From: Nocardiopsis composta
GTDB lineage: Bacteria; Actinomycetota; Actinomycetes; Streptosporangiales; Streptosporangiaceae
Assembly: GCF_014200805.1 (NCBI RefSeq)
Contig: NZ_JACHDB010000002.1
Location: forward strand, 868,001 to 932,000
DNA: 64,000 nucleotides
Reading direction: 5' to 3'
This document shows positions 19,678 through 28,501 of the stretch, piece after piece. The notes under the pieces are model-generated. The model saw only the letters and a program-made list of their open reading frames with translations, was not told the origin of the DNA and made no database searches. The first letter of the stretch is position 1. Every line of letters begins with the position of its first letter. Made by a program: the position numbers and the translations under genes.

Positions 19678-20928
19678 TCAGGACCGGGCCGCGCGCGCCT
19701 CCAGCGCGTCCTCCAGGTAGCGCGGCCGCCCGAGCAGCAGGCCGACGGCCATGTTGGCCGTCACCAGCACCGCGACCAGGGCGATCGGCGCGTGCCAGCC
19801 GCCGGAGACCTGGTGCAGGAGGCCGAAGAGGAACGGGCCCAGGCCGCCCATCAGGTAGCCCACGCTCTGGCTGGACGCCGACATCGCGGCGGTCGCCGCC
19901 GAGGTGCGGGTGCGCACCGCGAAGAAGGTCAGCGCCAGGGTGAAGGTGCCCATGCCCAGCCCGATCAGCACGGTCCACACCCAGATCCCCTGCAGCGGCC
20001 AGAACCAGATGCCGGTGAGCCCGACCGCGTAGCAGGCGAAGAAGAACAGCACGAAGCCGCGGTGGTCCCGGGCGCGGGCCATCATTCCGGGCAGCACCAG
20101 CGAGGTCGGCACGGCCAGCGCGGTCAGCACGGACAGCGCCAGGCCCGCCATGCCCGCGCTCAGCCCCTGGTCGCGCAGCATCTGGGCGTACCAGCCGAAC
20201 AGGATGTAGGCGATGGTGCACTGGGTGCCGAAGAAGAGCACCGACTGCCAGCCCATCGCGGTGCTCAGCACCCGGCGCAGCGACAGCGCGGCGGAGGGGT
20301 CCTTGCGCGGCGGCTCGTGCCGCAGCACCAGCAGCCAGGGCACCACCGCGATCAGGCCGAAGACCGCGAAGGCGCCGAGCGCGGCGCGCCAGCTTCCGGT
20401 GGCCTGCACCATCGGCACGGTGCCCGCCGCGGCCATCGTGGTGCCCACCGCCAGGAAGGTGGTGTAGAGCGTGGTCATGGTGCCGACCCGGTCCGGGAAG
20501 TGCTCCTTGACCAGGGTGGGCAGCAGCACGTTGCCGATCGCGCCGCCGGACAGCGCCACGGCGCTCAGCGCGAGGAAGGACCACGGGTCGCCGACCAGGG
20601 GGCGGGCGGCCAGCCCGACGGTCAGCGCGATCAGCGCGCCGACCAGCACGTGGTGCTCGCCGAACCGGCGGATCAGACCGGGGGTGGCCGCGCCGAAGGC
20701 GGCGAAGCAGAGCACCGGCAGCGTGGTGAGCACCCCGGCCACGGTGGAGGACATGCCCAGGCCGACGGTCACCTCGTCGAGCACCGGCCCGACGCTGGTG
20801 ATCGCGGTGCGAAGGTTGATGGCGGCCAGTGCCACGCCGGCGACCAGAAGCCACACGACGCTGCGCTTGCGGCCGGCCGTGCGCTCGGTGTCCGCGGTCT
20901 CGGACCGCGTGTCGGTGACGCTTGCCAC
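19678..20928 (-). CDS. MFS transporter, CynX/NimT type
   Basis: This 416-residue protein has about twelve membrane segments in two halves. The CynX/NimT (cyanate/nitroimidazole) subgroup mark is INLRTAITSVGPVLDEV near the first segment. The start is GTG at 20928 with GGAGG five bases before it. It is divergent from a GntR regulator, which probably controls it. The substrate is unknown: members export or import small organic anions or drugs. A CPBP gene ends seven bases away in the opposite direction. Confidence 0.88.
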   Translation of the reverse strand: MASVTDTRSETADTERTAGRKRSVVWLLVAGVALAAINLRTAITSVGPVLDEVTVGLGMSSTVAGVLTTLPVLCFAAFGAATPGLIRRFGEHHVLVGALIALTVGLAARPLVGDPWSFLALSAVALSGGAIGNVLLPTLVKEHFPDRVGTMTTLYTTFLAVGTTMAAAGTVPMVQATGSWRAALGAFAVFGLIAVVPWLLVLRHEPPRKDPSAALSLRRVLSTAMGWQSVLFFGTQCTIAYILFGWYAQMLRDQGLSAGMAGLALSVLTALAVPTSLVLPGMMARARDHRGFVLFFFACYAVGLTGIWFWPLQGIWVWTVLIGLGMGTFTLALTFFAVRTRTSAATAAMSASSQSVGYLMGGLGPFLFGLLHQVSGGWHAPIALVAVLVTANMAVGLLLGRPRYLEDALEARAARS

Positions 20929-21087
20929 ACACCCCTCCAAAACATAGGATGACGGGATCTACATCGACAGCGTAACGCATTCGCGGGGAGAGGCTATTCC
21001 GTGCCGAGGCTGGTCTAGGCTGCGACCTTGACCGACTCTCCCGGGCCGGCCACGAACGGCGGCCGACATCTGTAGGAGGTAAAGCGA
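20929..21087. promoter_or_regulatory. Divergent promoter region of MFS and GntR genes
   Basis: The 159-base gap contains a possible -10 (TAGGCT, about 21016) facing the GntR gene and an AGGAGG at 21073-21078 before its GTG. No clear palindromic GntR operator was found by eye. Confidence 0.35.
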
Positions 21088-21771
21088 GTGCCCCTCGCCT
21101 CGACGCGCCGGACAGGCCTGGTCGACCAGGTCATCAGCCAGCTCAGAGCACAGATCGACTCGGGCGAGTGGGGAATCGGCGACCGCATCCCCACCGAGTC
21201 GGAGCTCTCCGACCAGCTGGAGGTCGGGCGCAACACCGTTCGGGAGGCGGTCCGCGCCCTCGCCCACGCGGGTCTGCTGGAGATCCGCCAGGGCGCGGGC
21301 ACCTTCGTGCGCGCCTCCAGCGAGCTCGGCGGCGCGCTCCGCCGCCGCCTGGAGCGCTCCCGCCTGCGGGAGAACCTGGAGGTGCGCCGGGCCCTGGAGA
21401 TGGAGGCCGCCCGGCTGGCCGCGCTGCGCCGCACCGACGAGGACCTCGCCGAGATCGAGCGCGCCCTGGCCCTGCGCGACGAGGCCTGGCGCGCCCAGGA
21501 TATGGGCACCTTCGTGGAGACCGACTTCGCGTTCCACCGCGCGGTGGTGCACGCCACGCACAACCCGCTGCTGATCGAGCTCTACGACGACATCGCCTCG
21601 GTGGTCTACGACAGCATCGCGCACAGTGCCAACATCGAGCCCACCCAGGACGACCTCGACCACGACCGGCTGGGCGCGGCGATCCGGGACGGCGACGCGG
21701 GCCGCGCCCTCCAGGAGGCCGCCTGCTACCTCGACGAACTGGTCTCCCGCGCGGCCGACACCGAGGACTGA
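21088..21771 (+). CDS. GntR family regulator, FadR subgroup
   Basis: This 227-residue protein has a winged helix at the N-terminus (ISQLRAQIDSGEWGIGDRIPTESELSDQL, then GRNTVREAVRALAHAGLLEIRQGAGTFV). An FCD ligand domain follows, with the metal-binding pattern DFAFHRAVVHATHNPLL and a closing HDRLGAAIRDGDAGRA. FCD proteins bind carboxylic acids with a metal ion. It is divergent from the CynX/NimT transporter, so it likely responds to that transporter's substrate. It uses a GTG start after AGGAGG. Confidence 0.92.
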   Translation: MPLASTRRTGLVDQVISQLRAQIDSGEWGIGDRIPTESELSDQLEVGRNTVREAVRALAHAGLLEIRQGAGTFVRASSELGGALRRRLERSRLRENLEVRRALEMEAARLAALRRTDEDLAEIERALALRDEAWRAQDMGTFVETDFAFHRAVVHATHNPLLIELYDDIASVVYDSIAHSANIEPTQDDLDHDRLGAAIRDGDAGRALQEAACYLDELVSRAADTED

Positions 21772-22111
21772 GGGGACCGGACCCCCGCGCCGCCCGGCCC
21801 CCGGCCGGGGGAGTCCGAGGCGGCCGCAGCGGGTGATCGCCTGCATGTCCGACAGTCTCTCGGAGACCGCGGGGTCCGGCCGCGCGGGCTCTTCGACCGG
21901 CGGCCCCTCCCCAGGACGGCGTGCCGCCTTCAGTTCGGGGCGGTCGCGCCGCGGTCGGGCGGACAAGCGCAAGAGGCCGCGCCGGGCGACCGGGCGCATA
22001 CCCGACGGCCTCTCAGGCACCGGTTCCCGGCGGTCCGGGCCGGGCGTCCGGGGTCCCGTACCCGGCGGCCTCCCGGTCGCGGTCCGCGCCGCCCGCCCCG
22101 GCACGGGCGGA
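21772..22111. other. Gene-free gap carrying two copies of a short repeat
   Basis: Two similar blocks on the minus strand, 21831-21863 and 21984-22016, share the pattern GAGAG, GTCGG, ATGC, GATC/GGTC. A third copy lies at 10392-10427 on the plus strand. No real gene is seen. Confidence 0.45.
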
Positions 22112-22624
22112 TCACCGCCCGGTGGCGCCGTCGATGAGTTCGCGCAGGATGTCGGCGTGCCCGGCGTGCCGGCCGGTCTCCTCGACCAGGTGGGTGAGGG
22201 TCCAGCGCAGCGGCGGCGCCGGACCGGGGCGCCCGCCCGGCCGCGGCCCGGCCCCGGCGAGGTCGGGGCAGGCGGCGACCGCCTCGTTCGCGCGGGCAGC
22301 GGTCTCGCGGTAGGCGCGGAGCACATCCTCGGCGCTCTCACCCGGTTCCGGGTGGAAGGTGGCCGCCCAGTCGGCGACCGGGAGGCCGAGCAGCCAGTGC
22401 CGCTCGACGTGGGTGAGGTGCTTGACGAGGCCGAGCAGGTTGGTCCCGGACGCCACACCGGGCGCGCGGACCTGCGGCTCGGGGACGCCGTGCGCCTTGG
22501 CGGCCACCGACTCGCGCAGATGGTCGAGGAAGCCCAGCAGTACCTCCCGCTCCCCGGCCCCGGTCTTCGGGGGACCGGCGTCGCGGCGGTGCTCGGCGGG
22601 GCGGTGCGGTGCCATGGTCGTCAC
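22112..22624 (-). CDS. DinB-family (DUF664) protein
   Basis: This 170-residue four-helix protein fits the DinB/DUF664 family. The first helix has LLGFLDHLRESVAAKAHGV. NLLGLVKHLTHVERHWL follows, with the metal-ligand His pair. The last motif is LRWTLTHLVEETGRHAGHADILRELIDG, with three His. Members are metal-dependent, and some are thiol transferases using mycothiol or bacillithiol. A GGAGA seven bases before the GTG at 22624 supports that start; ATG at 22615 is the alternative. A methyltransferase on the same strand ends some 300 bases upstream. Confidence 0.88.
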   Translation of the reverse strand: MTTMAPHRPAEHRRDAGPPKTGAGEREVLLGFLDHLRESVAAKAHGVPEPQVRAPGVASGTNLLGLVKHLTHVERHWLLGLPVADWAATFHPEPGESAEDVLRAYRETAARANEAVAACPDLAGAGPRPGGRPGPAPPLRWTLTHLVEETGRHAGHADILRELIDGATGR

Positions 22625-22917
22625 TCGCCTTTCTCCCGGGTGTCGGTTCCCGGTGGTCTGCATGGTCGGTCAGCGGCCCGGAACGCCGCATGGCGGCGCC
22701 CGGAGGGGCCGGAGCGGGGATCGGCCGCCCGGTGCCCCGGCCGGCGGCCGGGGTGCGCGGACGGGGCGCCGGCCCGGGCCGCCGGCGGGCGCGGGCCGGG
22801 GAGGGGCCGGAGCGGTGCGGATGCGGGCGGGGCCCGCCGCGAGGCGGTCGCCCCGGCGGCGGACGGCCGCCGCCGGGGAAGACCTCCGAGGAGGAGCGGA
22901 ACCCCTCGGGCCGGGCG

Positions 22918-23571
22918 TCAGGCTTCCGAGCGGCGGATGACCAGCACGTGGTCGACGACGGTCGCACTCTGCCCGTCCGGGCCCGTCGCCCGCCGCCGGG
23001 GCGAGTCCGCGCGCTCGACCCGCCACCGGGCCGGGTCGAGGGCCAGCTCGGCGGCGACCTCGTCCGGTGCGGGGCGGTGCACGCCGGGGTCCCGGTTCCA
23101 GGACCAGGGCGCCGCCGAGCCGTGGTCGACGACCACGAGCCGCCCGCCGGGGCGCAGCGCGTGCGCCGCGGTGCGCAGCACCCGGGCCCGGGGCAGCTCG
23201 AACGGCGTGTGCAGGTACTGGGCGGACACCAGGTCGAAATCGCCCTCCGGGAAACCGGCGGCCAGGTCGACGCATCGCGCGGCCACCGACGGCTCCAGGC
23301 CGCGCGCCCGGGCGGTCTCGGCGAGCCGGCGCACGGCGCTGGCGGAGATGTCGACCGCGGTGACCCGCCACCCGCGGCCGGCCAGCCAGAGCGCGTCCCC
23401 GCCGGCCCCGCAGCCCAGGTCCAGCGCGGTGCCCGGGGCGAGGCCGGCCGCGATCTCGGCCAGCACCGGGTTGGCCCGGCCGGTCAGGGCGGGCCGGGGG
23501 ACGCGGTACTGCTCGTCCCAGAAGCGGGCGGCGGCGCTGTCCGGCGTCGCGCCGGTGAAGTCCGGGGCCAT
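22918..23571 (-). CDS. Class I SAM-dependent methyltransferase
   Basis: This 217-residue enzyme has a clean SAM-binding fold: ALDLGCGAGGDALWLAGRGWRVTAVDIS (motif I and acidic strand 2, about residues 48-75), DFDLVSAQYLH (motif III region) and LRPGGRLVVVDHG. The opening AARFWDEQYR resembles small-molecule or tellurite-type (TehB-like) methyltransferases. It starts at ATG 23571 after GAGGGAGA. It is divergent from an XRE-cupin regulator with a perfect palindrome between them, so the two probably form one regulatory unit. The substrate is unknown. Confidence 0.9.
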   Translation of the reverse strand: MAPDFTGATPDSAAARFWDEQYRVPRPALTGRANPVLAEIAAGLAPGTALDLGCGAGGDALWLAGRGWRVTAVDISASAVRRLAETARARGLEPSVAARCVDLAAGFPEGDFDLVSAQYLHTPFELPRARVLRTAAHALRPGGRLVVVDHGSAAPWSWNRDPGVHRPAPDEVAAELALDPARWRVERADSPRRRATGPDGQSATVVDHVLVIRRSEA

Positions 23572-23647
23572 GGTCGGTCTCTCCCTCGTGCCGGTCGTCG
23601 GGTACGGCGACCACCCTCGCCCGGAACCGCCGCGGACGGCACGGGAA

Positions 23648-23664
23648 CTTGCCGGGTCGGCAAG
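23648..23664. promoter_or_regulatory. Palindromic operator candidate, methyltransferase/XRE-cupin
   Basis: CTTGCCGGGTCGGCAAG has perfect 6-base arms and a 5-base spacer. It lies ten bases before the regulator ATG and 77 bases before the methyltransferase ATG, a good place for repression of both genes. Confidence 0.55.
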
Positions 23665-23673
23665 AATGGGGGC

Positions 23674-24252
23674 ATGAGCGAGGAGATCGAGGACGTGCTG
23701 GACGCGGTCGGGCCCCGGCTGCGCGCACTGCGCCGGCGGCGCGGGATCACCCTGGCCGGACTCGCGGCGGAGACCGGGATCTCGGAGAGCACCCTGTCCC
23801 GGCTGGAGAGCGGGCGGCGGCGGGCCAACCTGGGGCTGCTGCTGCCGCTGGCCCGCGCCTACGACGTCCCGCTCGACGCCCTCGTCGGCGCACCCCGAAC
23901 CGGTGACCCGCGGATCCACCTGCGCCCGATCCGCCGGCACGGCATGGCCTTCATCCCGCTCACCCGCAGGCCCGGCGGGGTGCAGGCGTACAAGATGCTC
24001 ATCCCGGCCCGCGAGGCGCCGGCCGAGCCCGACCCGCGGACCCACACCGGGTACGAGTGGCTCTACGTCCTCAACGGGCGGCTGCGGCTGGTGCTGGGCG
24101 AGCAGGACCTGACCCTTCCGCCGGGCGAGGCCGCCGAGTTCGACACCAGGCTGCCGCACTGGCTGGGGTCGGCCGACGGGCGCGCGGTCGAGCTGCTCAT
24201 CCTGTTCGGGATGGAGGGCGAACGCGTCCACGTCCGGCCGCGCACCGGGTGA
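23674..24252 (+). CDS. XRE regulator with C-terminal cupin domain
   Basis: This 192-residue protein has an XRE helix-turn-helix (LRALRRRRGITLAGLAAETGISESTLSRLESGRR, about residues 15-50). A cupin domain follows at about 110-185 (HTGYEWLYVLNGRLRLVLGEQDLTLPPGEAAEFDTRLPHW). The cupin would bind a small ligand that tunes DNA binding. The divergent methyltransferase gene and the palindrome next to its start suggest self-control and control of that gene. Confidence 0.9.
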   Translation: MSEEIEDVLDAVGPRLRALRRRRGITLAGLAAETGISESTLSRLESGRRRANLGLLLPLARAYDVPLDALVGAPRTGDPRIHLRPIRRHGMAFIPLTRRPGGVQAYKMLIPAREAPAEPDPRTHTGYEWLYVLNGRLRLVLGEQDLTLPPGEAAEFDTRLPHWLGSADGRAVELLILFGMEGERVHVRPRTG

Positions 24253-24691
24253 CAGACCGCCGAGGATGCGGCCGCGGGCGGGTGGGGAGGCACAGGCCCT
24301 CCTCCCGCGAGGCGACGGCCCGCGACCCCCGCCGCCTGCCCCCTTCCCGATGATCTTGACGTTGCGGGGGCGTCAGAGCGCCCTGATACCCCCGCAACGT
24401 CAAGATCATCGGGAGATGGCGGGCTTTCCCGTCAACGATCTAAGCCCGCCCGTGTCGAGCCCGGTGCCGCCGGTCGCCGCCCCGTAGCCTTTCGGACGCG
24501 TTCCCGGCGGCCCCCGCACCCCCCGGGGGGAGAAACGGTGACGATATTCCCGGACCGGGAGCGGTGCCGCGCCGGGCGGGGTGAACAGGGCGGTCCTTTC
24601 CCCGCCGCTCGGCCGCGCCACCCGCTGCCGGTCCCTCACGGTCGGTAGCGTCCGCCGTAGTCACCGTGTGCTCACCGCATCGGGAGGAACC
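24253..24691. other. Intergenic region around repeat copy B
   Basis: Apart from the palindrome there is no coding pattern. A GGGAGGAAC at 24682-24690 provides the ribosome site for the next gene. Confidence 0.4.
24349..24410. repeat. 62-bp dispersed palindrome, copy B
   Basis: The arms are perfect over 22 bases within the element and extend to 25 bases at 24346-24370 and 24389-24413. The arm core is GATCTTGACGTTGCGGGGG, and the middle has TCAGAGCGCCCTGA. It lies between the XRE-cupin gene and the DUF6928 gene. Confidence 0.85.
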
Positions 24692-25294
24692 ATGGGAGCC
24701 AAGACCGCCGTCGTCGCCTTCTGCGACACCGACCCCGCCTTCGTGCTGCGCGCCGGGGACGCCGCCGAGCCCGCCGCCGCGCGCGAACTCGTCGAGCGGA
24801 TCTTCCCCGGCCGCGTCGGCGGCTCGGTCGGCCCGGGATACCTGGCCGACGCCGTGCTGCCCGGCGAGTACGTGTACGCGGGCGCCTTCTCCGGCCTGGA
24901 GATCGTCTGCGGCGGCCCGGTCGTGCAGGACCTGCCCGCCGACTTCGGCGCCCCGCCCTGGAAGACCGACCGCAAGGGCGTCTACCTGCACACCATGCAG
25001 AGCACGGTGGACACCGCGATGTTCGGGGTGTGGCGCGACGGCGAACTGCTCCGGGCGGTCGGCGTCTCACCCGAGCACCGGCCCTGGCTGGTGGGCGAAC
25101 CCCTGCCGTTCGAGGCGCCGTGGTGGGCCGGGGAGTACCGCGACGCGTCGGTCGCGGGGCTGCCCTTCCACCCGATGGCCTTCGGGGAGGCGGCGCTGTG
25201 CGCCCTGTTCGGTTTCGTCACCGCGGGCGCGCCCGGTGCCGCCCCCGTCCTGGACCCGTTCCAGGTCACCCTGGAGGGTTTCCGGGTGGACTGA
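24692..25294 (+). CDS. DUF6928 family protein
   Basis: This 200-residue protein opens with MGAKTAVVAFCDTDPAFVLRAG and continues RELVERIFPG, the typical opening of DUF6928, an actinobacterial family of unknown function. It has YLADAVLPGEYVYAGAFSGLEIVCG, then MFGVWRDGELLRAVGVSPE. No catalytic residues, signal peptide or membrane segment are seen. The ATG directly follows GGGAGGAAC. It converges on the DUF2277 gene with a shared hairpin between them. Confidence 0.8.
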   Translation: MGAKTAVVAFCDTDPAFVLRAGDAAEPAAARELVERIFPGRVGGSVGPGYLADAVLPGEYVYAGAFSGLEIVCGGPVVQDLPADFGAPPWKTDRKGVYLHTMQSTVDTAMFGVWRDGELLRAVGVSPEHRPWLVGEPLPFEAPWWAGEYRDASVAGLPFHPMAFGEAALCALFGFVTAGAPGAAPVLDPFQVTLEGFRVD

Positions 25295-25305
25295 GGGCGG
25301 CCGCT

Positions 25306-25338
25306 CCCGGGCGGCGGGCCGTCCTCCCGCCGCCCGGG
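25306..25338. terminator. Two-way hairpin between convergent genes
   Basis: Perfect 13-base arms (CCCGGGCGGCGGG and its complement) flank a 7-base loop, eleven bases after the DUF6928 stop and five bases from the DUF2277 stop. Confidence 0.6.
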
Positions 25339-25343
25339 GGGGC

Positions 25344-25619
25344 TCATTCCGCGGCGGCCGCGCCGGCCCGGCGCAGCCCGCTGCGCCGGGCCCGTTCCGC
25401 CTCGCGCGAGCGCGGCGGGGCCGGGCTGACCAGTTCGGCGACGAGCCGCGAGGTGGCGGCCGCGACGGCCTGCACCGCCTCGTCGAACGCCTCCCGGTTG
25501 GCAGCCGACGGCCTGGTGCAGCCGCTGATCTTGCGCACGTACTGCAATGCGGCGTCGCGGATCTCGTCCTCGTCGGCCGGCGGCGCCATGTTGTGCAGCC
25601 GGCGGATATTGCGGCACAT
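25344..25619 (-). CDS. DUF2277 family protein
   Basis: This 91-residue protein has the strongly conserved opening MCRNIRRLHNMAPPADEDEI and the core ALQYVRKISGCTRPSAANREAF of DUF2277, a small bacterial family of unknown function. It is preceded by about 345 gene-free bases. The conserved Cys and His of the opening suggest metal or nucleic-acid contact, but this is speculative. Confidence 0.88.
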   Translation of the reverse strand: MCRNIRRLHNMAPPADEDEIRDAALQYVRKISGCTRPSAANREAFDEAVQAVAAATSRLVAELVSPAPPRSREAERARRSGLRRAGAAAAE

Positions 25620-25964
25620 GACCACGACGCTACGCCCCGCCGCCGACATTTCACGCCACGGCGGCGCCGGGCGCCTCCGCCCGGTCCCGCGGCGGTAGGC
25701 CGGGTGCGCCGGGCGGCGTTCCGGGACCGGCCGGCCGGTCACCGGCCGCCGTCCTCGCCGGGGCCGCACCACCCGGACGGCGGCGGGGCCGGGGACAGAG
25801 GTCCTCCGGCCCTTCGTGCGGGGCGCACCGGCCATGCCCGGGAGGGGACGGGAGCGGGGCCGCCGCACGGCCCCGCTCCCATCGCGGAGGGACAGGGCGC
25901 CGCAGAGCGGGCGGGCGGCCCCGGCGAACCGGAGCCGGAGAGGGGGCCCGGCCGGCCTCTCCGG
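25620..25964. other. Gene-free region with two hairpins
   Basis: One hairpin (arms 25850-25861 and 25869-25880, 12 bases) and one immediately at the helR stop (arms CCGGAGAGG/CCTCTCCGG, 25935-25943 and 25956-25964) lie here. Both fit termination of the leftward helR transcript. Confidence 0.5.
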
Positions 25965-28385
25965 TCAGTCCCCGCGGGCCAGGCCGGAGAGCATCCCGGG
26001 CAGCGGCCGCTCGTGCAGCACGGTCATCCGGCGGGTGGCGCGGGTGACCGCGACGTAGAGGTCGCGGCCGCCCTGGGGCGAGCCGGCCAGGATCCGGTCC
26101 GGTTCGGCGATGAGCACCGAGTCGAACTCCAGCCCTTTGGCCAGGGTGCAGGTCAGCACGGCCACCGGGGAGTCGAGCACGGCGGGGGAGGCGTCCGAGG
26201 CGGCCTCCGGCAGCAGCGCCGCGAACTCCGCGTGCCGGTCGTCGGGGACGATGACGGCGACCCGCCCGCCGGGGTCCGCGCCGTCCGCGCAGTCCGCGCC
26301 GTCCGGGGCGGCACCGACGGCGCGCAGCTCGGCGCCGACCAGGCCGGGCAGGCGCTCTGCCCAGGTGCCCGGCGCGATGCGCACCGCGCGCGGCCGCTCC
26401 CCGCCCTCGCGGACCGACTCCGGGGGCCGCTGGTCCGGGGCGACCTCCTTGAGCACGTCCGCCGCGACGTCCATGATCTCCGCCGGGGTCCGGTAGTTGA
26501 CCAGCAGCCGCTCCTCGTGCAGCCGCCCGCCGGCGTACCCGCCGAGCATCTGCTCCCAGGAGGACGCGCCGGCCGCGCTGCCGGTCTGCGCGGTGTCGCC
26601 GACCACGGTCAGCGAACGGGTGGGGATGCGGCGCATCACGGTGCGCCAGGCCATCTCGGACAGCTCCTGGGCCTCGTCCACGATGACGTGCCCGTAGGCC
26701 CAGCTCCGGTCGGCCTCGGCGCGCTCGGCCGTGGTCGGCGCCGGCCCCTCGTCGGCCTGCCGCTCGGCCAGCGCCGCGGCGGCCCCCTCCCGGTCGCCCT
26801 CGAACAGGCCGGAGATCTCCAGCACGCCCCGGGCGTAGCGCTCCCGCTCGCGCCGCCTGCGCTCGGCCGCGCGCTGCTCGGCGCTGCGCTTGCCGGCCTC
26901 CTCGCCGAGCAGCTCGGCGGCCTCGTCCAGCAGCGGGACGTCGTCCACCGTCCAGGCCGAGCCGGCCGGTCGGAGCAGGATCCGCCACTCGTGCTCGGCC
27001 ACTGCGCCCTCCTCCGGCTCCCGGGCGGCCTCCCGCGCGGCGGCCGACATCAGCCCGGGGTCGCTGAGCAGCTCCCCAACCAGCCGCTCCGGGGCGAGGT
27101 GCGGCCACAGCGCGTTCAGCGCCCGCTGCACGGCCGGGTCGCCCCACAGCGTCTCCACCGCGACCTCGGTGTCCTCCTCGGTCCACAGCGGGGCGTCGGG
27201 GTCCTCCAGTTCGGGCACGGCGCCGCCGGTCAGTCCGGCGTCCTCCTCGGCCTCGCGCACCGACTCCTCGAAGCGCCGCTGCTGGTCCAGGGCGAGCGCG
27301 CCGAGCATCTCCCGGACGAAGAACGGGCGCGCCGCGTTGTGCCGGATCCCCAGATCGCGGGTGAGGTCCCGGATGTCCCGGCAGGTCTGCTCGTCCACGG
27401 TCAGCTCCATGCCCTGCGCCTCCACCCGCAGACCGCCGCGCGGCACCCGCTGCCGCTCCCGGACCGCGGCGGCGACCAGCCCGGCCATCCGCAGCGACCC
27501 CTTCACGACCGCGGCCTCCGGGGCGTCGCGCGCCTCGGCCCGCACTCCGGGGAAGAGCCCGCCGACCGTGGTCAGCACCACGTCGGTCTCGCCGAGCGAG
27601 GGCAGCACCTGGGAGATGTAGCGCAGGAAGGTCGCGTTGGGGCCGACCACCAGCACGCCGCGCCGCTCCAGCACCGAGCGGTAGGTGTAGAGCAGGTAGG
27701 CCGCGCGGTGCAGGGCGGCGACCGTCTTGCCGGTGCCCGGGCCGCCCTGGACCACCAGGATCCCGTGCAGCCCGGAGCGGATCACCCGGTCCTGCTCGCC
27801 CTGGATGGTGGAGACGATGTCGTGCATCCGCCCGGTCCGCCCGGCGCGCAGCGCCGCCAGCAGCGCGGCCTCGCCCGCCAGGCCGCTGCGCTGCTCCTCG
27901 TCGAGGCCGTCCAGGTCGAACACCTCGTCGTCCAGGCCGACCACGGTGCGGCCGCGGGTGTGCAGGTGGCGGCGGCGCACCAGGCCGGCCGGCGCCTGCG
28001 GGGTGGCCGCGTAGAACGGGCGGGCCGCCGGGGCGCGCCAGTCCACCAGCATCACCTCGTGCTCGGCGTCGCGCAGCCCGATCCGGCCGACGTAGAGCGG
28101 GCCGCCCGGGGTGCCGGGCAGGTCGCGGTGGTCGATGCGGCCGAAGCAGAGCCCCTCCTCCACGGCGGCCAGCCGCTGGGCGATCCGGGCCTGCTCGTCC
28201 ACCACGGTCTGCCGCTCCAGCAGGCCGGCGTATCCGCCGCCGCCCCCGCGCGCCTCCGCCTCGCGCAGCGTCTCCGCGGCCAGGGCCCGGGCGGCGTCGA
28301 GCCGTTCGTAGAGCGCGGTCAGGTAGGCCTGCTCCGCCTGCATGGAACGCCGGCGGGCTTGACTTGCGGCCTGGGGTTGACTCAT
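25965..28385 (-). CDS. helR: HelD/HelR-like RNA polymerase-associated ATPase
   Basis: This 806-residue UvrD-like ATPase has the HelD layout: an N-terminal coiled-coil arm (QAEQAYLTALYERLDAARALAAETLREAEARG), Walker A VVQGGPGTGKT (about residue 213), helicase motif II VIVDEAQELS (about 568), motif III LTVVGDTAQTGS and motif VI YVAVTRATRRMTVLHE. HelD proteins remove stalled RNA polymerase from DNA. The actinobacterial HelR branch also displaces rifamycins and gives tolerance. The branch assignment is by overall resemblance. ATG 28385 is preferred because an AAGGG sits the right distance upstream; ATG 28391 is the alternative. Confidence 0.85.
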   Translation of the reverse strand: MSQPQAASQARRRSMQAEQAYLTALYERLDAARALAAETLREAEARGGGGGYAGLLERQTVVDEQARIAQRLAAVEEGLCFGRIDHRDLPGTPGGPLYVGRIGLRDAEHEVMLVDWRAPAARPFYAATPQAPAGLVRRRHLHTRGRTVVGLDDEVFDLDGLDEEQRSGLAGEAALLAALRAGRTGRMHDIVSTIQGEQDRVIRSGLHGILVVQGGPGTGKTVAALHRAAYLLYTYRSVLERRGVLVVGPNATFLRYISQVLPSLGETDVVLTTVGGLFPGVRAEARDAPEAAVVKGSLRMAGLVAAAVRERQRVPRGGLRVEAQGMELTVDEQTCRDIRDLTRDLGIRHNAARPFFVREMLGALALDQQRRFEESVREAEEDAGLTGGAVPELEDPDAPLWTEEDTEVAVETLWGDPAVQRALNALWPHLAPERLVGELLSDPGLMSAAAREAAREPEEGAVAEHEWRILLRPAGSAWTVDDVPLLDEAAELLGEEAGKRSAEQRAAERRRRERERYARGVLEISGLFEGDREGAAAALAERQADEGPAPTTAERAEADRSWAYGHVIVDEAQELSEMAWRTVMRRIPTRSLTVVGDTAQTGSAAGASSWEQMLGGYAGGRLHEERLLVNYRTPAEIMDVAADVLKEVAPDQRPPESVREGGERPRAVRIAPGTWAERLPGLVGAELRAVGAAPDGADCADGADPGGRVAVIVPDDRHAEFAALLPEAASDASPAVLDSPVAVLTCTLAKGLEFDSVLIAEPDRILAGSPQGGRDLYVAVTRATRRMTVLHERPLPGMLSGLARGD

Positions 28386-28425
28386 GCCCATCCCTTGGTT
28401 ACCATGTGGATGTCTCTAAAAGTCG

Positions 28426-28454
28426 TGCATAAAAACGGCTTGCGAGTCGTTCAA
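28426..28454 (-). promoter_or_regulatory. Promoter of helR
   Basis: On the minus strand a -35 (TTGAAC, 28454-28449) and a -10 (TATGCA, 28431-28426) are 17 bases apart, in an AT-rich patch. The sequence between them holds CTCGCAAGCCG, which resembles one half of the rifamycin-associated element known upstream of helR genes, but a full inverted repeat is not present. Confidence 0.5.
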
Positions 28455-28464
28455 CCTAGCACGC

Positions 28465-28501
28465 GCGCCCGCGGAGCCGCCAGTCGGCCGGGCGCTTTTT
28501 T
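28465..28501 (+). terminator. Intrinsic terminator with six-T tail, orphan
   Basis: Arms GCGCCCG (28465-28471) and CGGGCGC (28489-28495) are followed by TTTTTT. It points rightwards, but no plus-strand gene precedes it: helR runs the other way and the trp leader starts later. See findings. Confidence 0.6.

Noticed and set aside
21784-22016. A riboswitch suggested by CCTCTCAGGCACC on the plus strand
   Set aside because: The match to the end of the glycine aptamer is only about 13 bases; the rest of the core is missing and the downstream gene is on the other strand.
28426-28454. Complete rifamycin-associated element before helR
   Set aside because: Only one half-site-like sequence is present; no convincing inverted repeat was found.
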